Below are positions 46,499 through 54,863 of a stretch of DNA of 64,000 nucleotides, one piece after another. A model generated the notes under the pieces. It saw nothing but the letters and a program-made list of their open reading frames with translations, made no database searches and had not been told where the DNA came from. How positions within the stretch are numbered: position 1 is the stretch's first letter; every line of letters starts with the position of its first letter. Origin of the DNA: Polaribacter sp. Z022 (GTDB lineage Bacteria; Bacteroidota; Bacteroidia; Flavobacteriales; Flavobacteriaceae); the NCBI RefSeq assembly GCF_023555495.1, contig NZ_JALCZO010000003.1, positions 186,001 through 250,000 of the forward strand, written 5' to 3'. The position numbers were made by a program, and so were the translations under genes.

Positions 46499-46834
46499 AT
46501 GTCTAAAAATTATTATGACGCTGCTGATTTAAGAAAATTTGGCAAAATTACAGAATGGAGTGAAGAACTTGGAAACAAGTTTTTTGATTATTATGGAAAA
46601 GTATTTGAAGAAGGAGCATTATCTGCTCGTGAAAAAAGTTTAATTGCTTTGGCTGTTGCACACACAGAACAATGTCCTTATTGCATTGATGCTTATACAA
46701 AAGATGGTTTGCAAAGAGGAATTACAAAAGAAGAAATGATGGAAGCTATTCATGTAGGTGCTGCCATAAAAAGTGGAGCTACTCTAGTACATGGAGTACA
46801 AATGATGAATAAAGTGAATAAGCTTGAGATGTAA
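46499..46834 (+). CDS. Arsenosugar-cluster AhpD/CMD-like protein
   Basis: 111 residues, a single carboxymuconolactone decarboxylase/AhpD-like domain. The redox-active CxxC is in HTEQCPYCIDAY (about residues 60-63), with the family's helical GITKEEMMEAIHVGAAI following. Proteins of this form are annotated as the peroxidase-like component linked to arsenosugar synthesis because they sit beside ArsS and ArsM, as here. A thiol-based role in reducing arsenic intermediates is an inference. A repeat element separates it from arsS. Confidence 0.87.
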   Translation: MSKNYYDAADLRKFGKITEWSEELGNKFFDYYGKVFEEGALSAREKSLIALAVAHTEQCPYCIDAYTKDGLQRGITKEEMMEAIHVGAAIKSGATLVHGVQMMNKVNKLEM

Positions 46835-46879
46835 GCAGAGTACCAGAATTTCTTTTCAGAAATTTTCTATGAATTGCTT

Positions 46880-46940
46880 ATCCTGAGTTTACGAAGGATG
46901 TCGAAATAATAAATTAAAACCTCTCGACTGCGTTCGAGGA
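46880..46940. repeat. REP-like element with two small hairpins (copy b)
   Basis: ATCCT-N10-AGGAT (46880-46899) is followed by GTCGAAATAAT and then CTCGA-CTGCGT-TCGAG (46923-46938). The CTCGACTGCGTTCGAG core is a common flavobacterial intergenic repeat core. It ends about 7 bases before the arsS start codon. Confidence 0.65.
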
Positions 46941-46947
46941 GACAAGA

Positions 46948-48000
46948 ATGAAGAAATCGCTAAAAGCTAGAAATAACGATATTGCAAATACTACTCGTCA
47001 ATTAGAAATTCTTTCAAACGGAATTTTTGCTGATGGAGAATTACCAACATTTGCAGCAAAAATTAAAGAAACAAATCAGTTTCCATTGCGTCCTAAAAAG
47101 TTAGAAATTTTACAAATCAATTTAGGATATATGTGCAACCAAGTTTGCGAACATTGTCATGTAGATGCTGGACCAGATCGTAAAGAAATTATGACTTTAG
47201 AAACAATGAATCAATGTTTAGAAGTTATAAAAAATACAGGTGCACATACGTTAGATTTAACTGGTGGAGCTCCAGAAATGAATCCAAATTTTAGATGGTT
47301 TGTAGAAGAAGCATCAAAAGCAGGAATTAAAGATTTTATTGTTCGTTCTAACTTAACTATTATTAGAGCTAATAAAAAATACTACGATTTACCAGAATTC
47401 TTTAAAAAACACAATGTGCACGTAGTTTCTTCAATGCCACATTGGACACGTGGAAAAACAGACAAACAACGTGGAGATGGAGTTTTTGACAAATCTATTA
47501 AAGCCTTACAAGAATTAAATGCTGTTGGTTATGGAATGGAAGGTTCTAATTTAAAATTAGATTTGGTGTATAATCCTTCAGGAGCATTTTTACCAGGAGA
47601 TCAAATGGCATTAGAAAACGATTTTAAAAAAGCTTTAAAATCAGATTTTGATATCAGTTTTAATAGTTTATTTGCCATTACAAATTTACCTATTAGTAGG
47701 TTTTTAGATTATTTAATTGCTTCAGAAAACTATGAAGATTATATGTATTCTTTAGTAGAAGCTTACAATCCTGCAGCTGTAGAAAATGTAATGTGTACAA
47801 ACACACTTTCTGTAAGTTGGGATGGAAATTTATATGATTGTGATTTCAATCAAATGTTAAACTTAAAAGTAAACGCCAAGGTAAAACACATTTCAGATTA
47901 TAATGAAGAAATTTTACAAGACAGAAACATCATCATCAACCAACATTGTTATGGTTGTACTGCTGGTGCAGGAAGTAGCTGTCAAGGTGTTGTTGCTTAA
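46948..48000 (+). CDS. arsS: Arsenosugar biosynthesis radical SAM protein ArsS
   Basis: 350 residues. The radical SAM cluster motif Cx3Cx2C is CNQVCEHC (about residues 66-73) in LGYMCNQVCEHCHVDAGPDRKE. The C-terminal half (DUF3641) has MCTNTLSVSWDGNLYDCDF and ends HCYGCTAGAGSSCQG, extra Cys that may hold another cluster or the substrate. ArsS transfers the 5'-deoxyadenosyl group of SAM to a methylated arsenical, giving the adenosyl precursor of arsenosugars. It is followed by arsM after 40 bases. The start is close behind a palindromic repeat. Confidence 0.95.
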   Translation: MKKSLKARNNDIANTTRQLEILSNGIFADGELPTFAAKIKETNQFPLRPKKLEILQINLGYMCNQVCEHCHVDAGPDRKEIMTLETMNQCLEVIKNTGAHTLDLTGGAPEMNPNFRWFVEEASKAGIKDFIVRSNLTIIRANKKYYDLPEFFKKHNVHVVSSMPHWTRGKTDKQRGDGVFDKSIKALQELNAVGYGMEGSNLKLDLVYNPSGAFLPGDQMALENDFKKALKSDFDISFNSLFAITNLPISRFLDYLIASENYEDYMYSLVEAYNPAAVENVMCTNTLSVSWDGNLYDCDFNQMLNLKVNAKVKHISDYNEEILQDRNIIINQHCYGCTAGAGSSCQGVVA

Positions 48001-48040
48001 TTAAAATTAAAGTGGTATCACTTTAACAAAGAAATAGAAT

Positions 48041-49009
48041 ATGAGTTATTTAGAAACTACACACAATGTGTATAAAGAAGCAGCCTTAACACCAGATGTT
48101 GGCTTATGTTGTACTACAAATCCTATTTGGGAATTACCTGGATTAAAGATTCCTAGAATTATGCAAGAAATGAACTATGGTTGTGGTTCTACTGTGCACG
48201 CTAGAGATTTAACTAACAACCCAAAAATGTTATACGTTGGTGTTGGAGGTGGAATGGAATTGTTACAATTTGCCTATTTCAACAGAAATAAAGGCGGAGT
48301 AATTGGTTTAGATGTTGTAGATGAAATGCTAGAAGCTTCTCGTAAAAACTTTATAGAAGCAGAAGAACAAAATGATTGGTTTAAATCTGAATTTGTAGAT
48401 TTACGAAAAGGTGATGCCATGGATTTACCAGTAGAAAGTAACTCTATTGATGTTGCTGCTCAAAATTGTTTATTCAACATTTTTAAATCTGATGATTTAA
48501 AGAAAGCCATTGCTGAAATGTACAGAGTTTTAAAACCTCATGGACGTTTGGTAATGAGTGATCCTACATGTGAACAACCAATGAATGATGAATTACGTAA
48601 TGACGAACGTTTGCGAGCTCTATGTTTAAGTGGTTCTTTATCGATTGCTGATTATGTGAAAGCGTTAACAGATGCAGGTTTTGGAACGATTGAAATTAGA
48701 GCCAGAAAACCTTACCGTATTTTAGACCCGAAGAATTACCCAACTGAAGAATTAATATATATAGAATCTATTGAAGTTGCAGCTATTAAAGATCCAATGC
48801 CTGCAGATGGACCTTGTATTTTTACTGGAAAAGCGGCAATTTATTTTGGTGATGAAGACTTTTTTGATGACAATGCAGGTCATGTTTTATTAAAAAATCA
48901 GCCAATTGCCATTTGCGACAAAACAGCGGGTCAATTAGCTGCTTTGGGTAGAGATGATATTTATATATCAGAATCTACTTATCATTATGATGGTGGTGGA
49001 TGTTGTTAG
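48041..49009 (+). CDS. arsM: Arsenosugar biosynthesis arsenite methyltransferase ArsM
   Basis: 322 residues, class I SAM methyltransferase. The SAM loop is MLYVGVGGGMELLQF, with LKPHGRLVMSDPTCEQP behind it. Cys likely to bind As(III) include GLCCTT (about 22-23), MNYGCGS (about 48), the Cys in DPTCEQ, and the terminal GGGCC. It methylates arsenite to mono- and dimethylated forms using SAM. It follows arsS and precedes a rhodanese-like gene; the rest of the arsenosugar set lies downstream. Confidence 0.95.
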   Translation: MSYLETTHNVYKEAALTPDVGLCCTTNPIWELPGLKIPRIMQEMNYGCGSTVHARDLTNNPKMLYVGVGGGMELLQFAYFNRNKGGVIGLDVVDEMLEASRKNFIEAEEQNDWFKSEFVDLRKGDAMDLPVESNSIDVAAQNCLFNIFKSDDLKKAIAEMYRVLKPHGRLVMSDPTCEQPMNDELRNDERLRALCLSGSLSIADYVKALTDAGFGTIEIRARKPYRILDPKNYPTEELIYIESIEVAAIKDPMPADGPCIFTGKAAIYFGDEDFFDDNAGHVLLKNQPIAICDKTAGQLAALGRDDIYISESTYHYDGGGCC

Positions 49010-49033
49010 ATTAGTGATTATCTTTAGTTGTTT

Positions 49034-49060
49034 AGATTTCTCCAAAAAATTGAAATGACA
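49034..49060 (-). repeat. REP-like fragment (copy c)
   Basis: On the minus strand, TGTCATTTC...GGAGAAATCT matches the start of the element at 1142, with the middle replaced by AATTTTTT. It lies between arsM and the rhodanese gene. Confidence 0.6.
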
Positions 49061-49080
49061 TTCTAAGATTTTAAATAAGT

Positions 49081-49566
49081 ATGAAAAAAACAGTACTCTT
49101 TTTCCTTTTAATTTCTTCTGTTTCTTTTGGTCAAAAGAAGTTGGACAAATTATTGAATAAATTCAATAAAAATAATGTTCCTTATATTTCTGCTGATTCT
49201 TTAGCTACAACAAATGCTATTTTATTAGATGCTAGAGAAACCAAAGAATTTAAAGTTAGTCATTTAAAAGATGCTATTTGTGTTGGCTATGATAATTTTA
49301 ACATCAATAATACCATAGCCAAACTTCCAAAAGATAAAAATGCAAAAATAGTTGTGTATTGTTCTTTAGGAATACGTTCTGAAATTGTTGCAGACAAACT
49401 AATAAAAGAAGGCTACACCAATGTTTTTAATTTATATGGAGGTATTTTTGAATGGAAAAACAACAACTTTCAGGTTATTGACACTTTAGGAAAAAACACA
49501 GAAAAAGTCCATACTTTTAATAAAGATTGGAGTAAGTGGCTGAAGAAGGGAAAGAAGGTTTATTAA
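49081..49566 (+). CDS. Periplasmic rhodanese-like protein
   Basis: 161 residues: a signal peptide (MKKTVLFFLLISSVSFGQ) and one rhodanese domain (about 30-150). The active-site loop is VVYCSLGIRSE with the Cys at about 98; ILLDARETKEFKVSHL is the conserved DxR strand. Rhodaneses carry sulfane sulfur; inside the arsenosugar operon a role in thio-arsenic chemistry is possible, but this is inferred from position only. Two REP-like elements flank it. Confidence 0.87.
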   Translation: MKKTVLFFLLISSVSFGQKKLDKLLNKFNKNNVPYISADSLATTNAILLDARETKEFKVSHLKDAICVGYDNFNINNTIAKLPKDKNAKIVVYCSLGIRSEIVADKLIKEGYTNVFNLYGGIFEWKNNNFQVIDTLGKNTEKVHTFNKDWSKWLKKGKKVY

Positions 49567-49619
49567 TTTTATAAAAATTCACACTTTCAATCATCTGTAT
49601 TGTGATAAAAAAAACCTAA

Positions 49620-49648
49620 TGTCATTTCGACCTTGTGGAGAAATGACA
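49620..49648. repeat. REP-like element, minimal form (copy d)
   Basis: Arms TGTCATTT and AAATGACA around CGACCTTGTGGAG. The first 25 bases are identical to the start of copy a at 1142. It lies 15 bases before the glycosyltransferase start. Confidence 0.75.
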
Positions 49649-49662
49649 AATAAAAATATATT

Positions 49663-50274
49663 TTGAATAAAAACTTATTATTAGTCTTTACTAGAAACCC
49701 AGAATTAGGAAAAGCAAAAACACGTTTGGCTAAAACTATTGGAAACGAAACTGCTTTAGAAATTTATAAATTTTTACTTCAAAAAACCTGTAATGTTGCA
49801 TCAAAAGTAAATGCTGACAAAGCCGTTTATTATTCTGTAAAAATAAGAGAGAATGATATTTGGGATGCTAATATTTTTCAAAAACACCAACAAGTTGGAG
49901 AAGATTTAGGAATTAGAATGTTAAACGCTTTTAAAAACGGATTTGAAGCTGGTTACCAAAAAGTAATGATTATTGGTAGCGATTTATACGATTTAACATC
50001 AGAAAACATAAATACTGCTTTTCAAAAATTAGAGAATAATGATGTGGTTTTAGGTCCTGCAGAAGATGGTGGTTATTATCTTTTAGGAATGAAATCTTTA
50101 CAGCATAACATCTTCAAAAATAAAAATTGGGGAACAGATTCTGTAAGAAAAGATACTTTAGAAGATTTAAAAGATAAAAAAGTGAAATTATTAGAATTTA
50201 AAAACGACATAGATGTATATGAAGATATCATAGATATTCCAGAAATTATGTCAACGTTTATAAATTCTAAATAA
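49663..50274 (+). CDS. TIGR04282 family arsenosugar biosynthesis glycosyltransferase
   Basis: 203 residues, starting at TTG because the family's conserved opening (LLLVFTRNPELGKAKTRLA) begins three codons later and no ATG is available. GT-A-like fold: MIIGSDLYDLTSENI carries the metal-binding DxD-like region, and LGPAEDGGYYLLGM is the family signature. The protein is linked to arsenosugar clusters and could attach the group that follows adenine removal. The exact donor and acceptor are unknown. It is 6 bases before the DM13 gene. Confidence 0.9.
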   Translation: MNKNLLLVFTRNPELGKAKTRLAKTIGNETALEIYKFLLQKTCNVASKVNADKAVYYSVKIRENDIWDANIFQKHQQVGEDLGIRMLNAFKNGFEAGYQKVMIIGSDLYDLTSENINTAFQKLENNDVVLGPAEDGGYYLLGMKSLQHNIFKNKNWGTDSVRKDTLEDLKDKKVKLLEFKNDIDVYEDIIDIPEIMSTFINSK

Positions 50275-50279
50275 TTTAC

Positions 50280-50981
50280 ATGAAAAAAATACTACTTACT
50301 TTCCTTTTTTTAGCTATTACAATTCACACAAATAGTCAATGTTCTGAGAACATAAACGGTTTTGGAAACAATCCAGATGATAGTTCATACAATATTACTG
50401 GAGACGTTTCAATAACACTAAACACAAACAATACAATTACACTTAATTTAGCCAGTAATTTTAGTACAACTCCTGGACCAGATGTTAGAGCTTATTTAGT
50501 GGAATCTAATGGAGTTTCAGATGCTGTTTTAGCCACTACTTTAATTGCCAATTTAAACCATTTAGAATTTGGTTTAATACAAGCAAATGGACAACAAACT
50601 TTTACTATTGCTATTCCAGAAGGAAAAGACATTACTAAATTTGACAAAGTTTTCTTTTATTGTTTAGAATACAATCACTTTTGGGATTTAGGTACTTTTA
50701 CAAGTTTTCACCCTAATAATTGTTCGGTTTTAAATATTCAAAACTTATTAATAGATAAAATTTCAATCTTTCCTAATCCTGCAAAAAATAAAATTCATGT
50801 TTCAAATATCGATGTGAATTCTATTGAAATTCGTATTTTTAATGTCTTAGGAAAACAAGTATTTCATCAATCTGAAATTTCTAAAAAAGGAATTGATGTT
50901 TCTAATTTTAATAAAGGTATTTACATTGTTAAAATTGATGTTGATGGAAAATCGAAAACACAAAAATTAGTCATTCAGTAA
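50280..50981 (+). CDS. Secreted DM13-like protein with T9SS sorting domain
   Basis: 233 residues: a signal peptide (about 1-20), a DM13-like domain (about 30-145; NTITLNLASNFSTTPGPDVRAYLV and FDKVFFYCLEYNHFWDLGTF), and a T9SS type A sorting domain (about 158-233, IFPNPAKNKIHVSN to GKSKTQKLVIQ). DM13 domains have a conserved Cys and are proposed to take part in electron transfer or oxidation of bound sugars. Being exported, it cannot work with the cytoplasmic ArsS and ArsM directly; that it sits inside their operon, 6 bases from the glycosyltransferase, is notable. Confidence 0.82.
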   Translation: MKKILLTFLFLAITIHTNSQCSENINGFGNNPDDSSYNITGDVSITLNTNNTITLNLASNFSTTPGPDVRAYLVESNGVSDAVLATTLIANLNHLEFGLIQANGQQTFTIAIPEGKDITKFDKVFFYCLEYNHFWDLGTFTSFHPNNCSVLNIQNLLIDKISIFPNPAKNKIHVSNIDVNSIEIRIFNVLGKQVFHQSEISKKGIDVSNFNKGIYIVKIDVDGKSKTQKLVIQ

Positions 50982-51003
50982 TTTTAACTGACAAAACATA
51001 GAA

Positions 51004-51822
51004 ATGAGCAAGCAACAACAATTACAACAAACTATAGCATTTTTAACCTCTAAAGGAATTACAAACCCAGAAATAGGGATTGTTTTAGGAACAGGTTTAG
51101 GAAAACTTGTAGATGAAATAACCATAGAAAAAGAAGTTGCTTATGCAGATATTCCAAACTTTCCTGTGGCTACTGTAGAGTTTCATTCTGGTAAATTAAT
51201 TTACGGAGAATTATCTGGCAAAAAAGTAATTGTTATGTCTGGTCGTTTTCATTTGTATGAAGGTTACAATGCTTGGGAAGTTACTTACGGAATTAGAACA
51301 TTACATGGTTTAGGAATTAAAAACTTACTAATTTCTAATGCTGCAGGCGCCATTAACTTATCTTATAAAAAAGGAGATTTAATGCTGATTGAAGATCACA
51401 TTAATTTACAAGGAACTTCTCCATTAGCTTTTCAAGGAGCAAATAAGTTTGGTAATATTTTTGCTGATATGTTAGAACCATATTCTAAAGAATTGAATGC
51501 TAAAATTTCTACAATTGCAAAAGAGCAAAACATCTTACTTCACAAAGGTGTTTACACAAGTGTTTTAGGACCTCAACTAGAAACTAGAGCAGAATATAGA
51601 ATGTTACAAATTTTTGAAACAGATGCAGTTGGTATGAGTACAGTACCAGAAGTTATTGTTGCTAAACAATTAAACTTACCTTGTGCTGCAATTTCTGTAT
51701 TAACAGATGAATGTGATCCTAAAAACTTACAACCTGTAGACATTGCAGAAATCATTGCAATTGCAGGTGAAGCAGAACCAAAAATGATTACACTTTTTAA
51801 AGAGGTAATTAAGGTAATCTAG
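51004..51822 (+). CDS. Purine-nucleoside phosphorylase, trimeric class
   Basis: 272 residues, the length of the trimeric (PNP I) class. GIVLGTGLGKLVDEI and FHSGKL bind phosphate, SGRFHLYEGY is the ribose region, NAAGAINLSYKKGDLMLI is the family signature and VGMSTVPEVIVAKQL binds the base. It cleaves purine nucleosides with phosphate to the free base and ribose 1-phosphate. Last gene of the arsenosugar series, 22 bases after the DM13 gene: it may remove adenine from the arsenic-adenosyl intermediate. It could equally be the ordinary salvage enzyme. Confidence 0.94.
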   Translation: MSKQQQLQQTIAFLTSKGITNPEIGIVLGTGLGKLVDEITIEKEVAYADIPNFPVATVEFHSGKLIYGELSGKKVIVMSGRFHLYEGYNAWEVTYGIRTLHGLGIKNLLISNAAGAINLSYKKGDLMLIEDHINLQGTSPLAFQGANKFGNIFADMLEPYSKELNAKISTIAKEQNILLHKGVYTSVLGPQLETRAEYRMLQIFETDAVGMSTVPEVIVAKQLNLPCAAISVLTDECDPKNLQPVDIAEIIAIAGEAEPKMITLFKEVIKVI

Positions 51823-51896
51823 TTAAAACTACTACTTGTATTTTAGGTAAAAATTAATGCTTTGTGTATCTTTATACCACTTAATTTTTATCAAAA

Positions 51897-53987
51897 ATGA
51901 AATACTTAAAAATACTTTTATTATTCTTTGTTGTTCAGGTTTCAGCACAACAAGGTGGTATGTGGATTCCTTCACTTTTAGAAGGAATGAACGAACAAGA
52001 AATGACTTCTTTAGGAAGTAAATTAACAGCAAAAGACATTTACGATGTAAACAATTCTAGCTTAAAAGACGCTATTGGGCATTTTAACGGAGGTTGTACA
52101 ACAGAAATTATTTCTCCTAAAGGATTAATCTTAACAAATCACCATTGTGGTTTTGGGCAAATTCAATCACATTCTTCATTAGAAAACGATTATTTAAAAG
52201 ATGGGTTTTGGGCAATGAATTTAAACGAAGAATTACCAAACCCAGGTTTGTATGTTGAGTTTATTGTAAGAATTGAAGATGTTACTGATAAAGTTTTTGT
52301 GGGTGTTACAGATGCTTTAACTGAAAAAGAAAAACAATCTATCATTACAAAAAACAGCAATGCTATACAAAAAACAGTTGCTAAAGAATCTTGGCAAAAA
52401 ACTAAAGTAAAATCTTTTTACCAAGGAAATCAATATTACTTATTTGTTACAGAACGTTTTGAAGACATTCGTTTAGTTGGTGCTCCACCAACAAGTATTG
52501 GTAAATTTGGAAGCGATACAGATAATTGGGTTTTTCCAAGACATACAGGAGATTTTTCGATGTTTAGAATATATGCAGATGAAAATAATCGTCCTGCAAA
52601 ATATAGCAAAAACAACAAACCTTATACACCAAAGCACTTTTTACCAATTTCTTTAGATGGTGTTGAAGAAGGAGATTTTACAATGGTTTTTGGTTTTCCA
52701 GGAAGAACAAATGAATATTTACCAGCAGTTGCCATAAAACATATTACAGAAGAATACAACCCTACAAACATTGCAATTAGAGAAGCTGCATTAAAAGTTA
52801 TTGATGCAAAAATGAAAGAGAGTGATGCTGTAAGAATTAAATATGCTTCTAAACAAGCACGTATTGCAAATGCTTGGAAAAAATGGATTGGAGAAAATTT
52901 AGGTATTCAAAAAAGTAATGCTGTAGAAAAAAGACAAGAATTTGAAGCTGATTTTACAAAAGCCTTGGCCGAAAAAAACTTAACAGAAAAATATGGAAAC
53001 ATTTTACCTGAGTTCGATAGATTGTATAAAGATTTTGCTCCAATTAACATAAAAAGAAGAAACTTTATAGAAGTCTTTTTAGTTACTAATGAATTAATGA
53101 CAATGACTTTTAGAGCTTATCAATTTGAGCAAGCAGTATTAAAAGACAAAAAAGGTTTTAACAAAGCTAAAGCTGCTATAGAAAGAACTTTAAAAGGAAT
53201 ACATAAAAATTATGATGTTGAAGTAGATAAAGGTGTTTTTAAAAATGTAATGCCTTTTTTTAATAAAAATGCAGACGCAAGTATTTATAACAATACTGCA
53301 TTTACTAATTTAACTTCAGCATTGGCATTGTTTGATGGTAAAGCTAAAAAAGTACTAAAAAACTTAAATAATGATGCTGCATATAAATATGCAAAACCAA
53401 TGATTGCTGAATTTTACAATGCAATTAATGCAGAGTTTGGCAAAAAAAATGAGCCTATTGTTGCTTTACAAAAAAAATACATGAAAGCTTTAATGGAAGC
53501 ATTACCTAATGCTCGTTATTTTCCTGATGCAAACAGTACTTTAAGAGTAACTTATGGACAAGTTAGAGGTTATGCTCCTAGAGATGCTGTTTATTACAAT
53601 CCTGTAAGTTATTTAGATGGTGTTATAGAAAAATATGTACCTGGAGATTATGAGTTTGATGTACCAGAGAAATTAAGAGAGCTTCATAAAACTAAAAATT
53701 ACGGACAATATGCTGATAAAAACGGTAAAGTTCCTGTTTGTTTTTTAGGAACAAACCATACAACAGGTGGAAACTCTGGAAGTCCTGCAATTGATGCTGA
53801 AGGAAATTTAATTGGGTTAAATTTTGATAGAGTTTGGGAAGGAACAATGAGTGATATGAATTACGACCCAGAAATTTGTAGAAATATTATGGTAGACTTA
53901 CGTTATGTTTTATTTATTGTAGATAAATATGCAGGTGCAACTCATTTAATTGATGAAATGAAATTGGTTCATCCAAAGAAAAAATAA
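51897..53987 (+). CDS. Dipeptidyl-peptidase 11 (S46 family)
   Basis: 696 residues with a signal peptide (about 1-17, ending VSAQ). S46 hallmarks: the His in LTNHHCGFGQIQ (about 82-83) and the catalytic Ser in TGGNSGSPAIDAEG (about 627). Eighteen residues after that Ser is an Arg (NFDRVWEG, about 645), which corresponds to Arg673 of Porphyromonas gingivalis DPP11 and gives preference for Asp/Glu at P1; DPP7 enzymes have Gly there. It removes dipeptides from peptides in the periplasm. Monocistronic; a TATCTTTA box 23 bases before the ATG may be its promoter. Confidence 0.93.
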   Translation: MKYLKILLLFFVVQVSAQQGGMWIPSLLEGMNEQEMTSLGSKLTAKDIYDVNNSSLKDAIGHFNGGCTTEIISPKGLILTNHHCGFGQIQSHSSLENDYLKDGFWAMNLNEELPNPGLYVEFIVRIEDVTDKVFVGVTDALTEKEKQSIITKNSNAIQKTVAKESWQKTKVKSFYQGNQYYLFVTERFEDIRLVGAPPTSIGKFGSDTDNWVFPRHTGDFSMFRIYADENNRPAKYSKNNKPYTPKHFLPISLDGVEEGDFTMVFGFPGRTNEYLPAVAIKHITEEYNPTNIAIREAALKVIDAKMKESDAVRIKYASKQARIANAWKKWIGENLGIQKSNAVEKRQEFEADFTKALAEKNLTEKYGNILPEFDRLYKDFAPINIKRRNFIEVFLVTNELMTMTFRAYQFEQAVLKDKKGFNKAKAAIERTLKGIHKNYDVEVDKGVFKNVMPFFNKNADASIYNNTAFTNLTSALALFDGKAKKVLKNLNNDAAYKYAKPMIAEFYNAINAEFGKKNEPIVALQKKYMKALMEALPNARYFPDANSTLRVTYGQVRGYAPRDAVYYNPVSYLDGVIEKYVPGDYEFDVPEKLRELHKTKNYGQYADKNGKVPVCFLGTNHTTGGNSGSPAIDAEGNLIGLNFDRVWEGTMSDMNYDPEICRNIMVDLRYVLFIVDKYAGATHLIDEMKLVHPKKK

Positions 53988-54003
53988 GCAAAACTAATTC
54001 AAT

Positions 54004-54041
54004 AAAAAAGGTTTAAGAAACATGTTTCTTAAACCTTTTTT
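54004..54041. terminator. 38-base perfect palindrome, bidirectional terminator
   Basis: AAAAAAGGTTTAAGAAACA is followed immediately by its exact complement. It separates the convergent DPP11 and phosphatase genes. Confidence 0.92.
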
Positions 54042-54063
54042 TATGTTTATAATTAAGAATCTA

Positions 54064-54795
54064 TTATTTATTTCTTCCTTTTTCATCTGGATATAACCCA
54101 GGTAAGTTATCACTTTGCACAAACTCTTTAGTTACAACATTCATTGCAGTAACTCTTCCTGTAAATGCAGCACCTGTATCAATATTCCAAAGGTTTTCTA
54201 TATTAACAGGAAAATTCTTTTCATAATTTGTAGTTGGTGTATGTCCTATAAAAATTTCTTTATAAAGATTTAATCTCTTTGGATAATACATAGAACTTCT
54301 TTTTAAGTTTCTATTCATTGCTAAAGCCATTTCCCATAAAGATCTATCTAAATAAAAATACTCTTGATGTTTCTCTTTGGTTACTCCATGCAAAGAAGTA
54401 AAACCTGCATGTAAAAACAACCTATTTTCGTTATCAATATGATATAATGGTAAGTTTTCAAAGAAAATTAAATGCTGTTTCTTTTCATCATCTGAAAAAG
54501 TCTCATAACTTTCCATTGTTTCTTTACCTCCATGAATGTACCAAGATGGATTAACATCTTTATTATTTTTTAACCAATTCTGACACCAAACATCATGATT
54601 TCCTTTAATAAAAATACATTCAAATTTTTGAGACAACTCAATTAAAAATTGAACAACCTGAGCAGACTCACTCCATCCATCTACATAATCTCCCATGAAA
54701 ATTAACTTGTCTTTATCTTTAAGTTCTAGTTTGTTTAAAACCTGAATTAAAGCTTTTAATCCTCCATGAATATCACCAATTGCAAAAGTTCTCAT
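54064..54795 (-). CDS. Serine/threonine phosphatase-like metallophosphoesterase
   Basis: 243 residues. All calcineurin-type metal motifs are present: GDIHGGLKAL, GDYVDGWSES, KGNHDVWC, and HGG/HAGF and GHTP further on. The DIHG-x26-DYVDxx-GNHD order is that of PPP-type protein phosphatases such as PrpA and of diadenosine tetraphosphatase ApaH. The substrate cannot be decided. It is transcribed alone, away from the outer membrane genes to its right. Confidence 0.9.
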   Translation of the reverse strand: MRTFAIGDIHGGLKALIQVLNKLELKDKDKLIFMGDYVDGWSESAQVVQFLIELSQKFECIFIKGNHDVWCQNWLKNNKDVNPSWYIHGGKETMESYETFSDDEKKQHLIFFENLPLYHIDNENRLFLHAGFTSLHGVTKEKHQEYFYLDRSLWEMALAMNRNLKRSSMYYPKRLNLYKEIFIGHTPTTNYEKNFPVNIENLWNIDTGAAFTGRVTAMNVVTKEFVQSDNLPGLYPDEKGRNK

Positions 54796-54812
54796 CTGTA
54801 TTTATTTTTATG

Positions 54813-54820
54813 CAAAACTA
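54813..54820 (-). promoter_or_regulatory. Candidate -7 box for the phosphatase gene
   Basis: TAGTTTTG on the minus strand, a perfect TAnnTTTG, about 18 bases before the ATG. The -33 region is not clear. Confidence 0.45.
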
Positions 54821-54863
54821 AAGTATTCTTTTAAAAAGAAAAGAAACCAATATTAAATTAACT

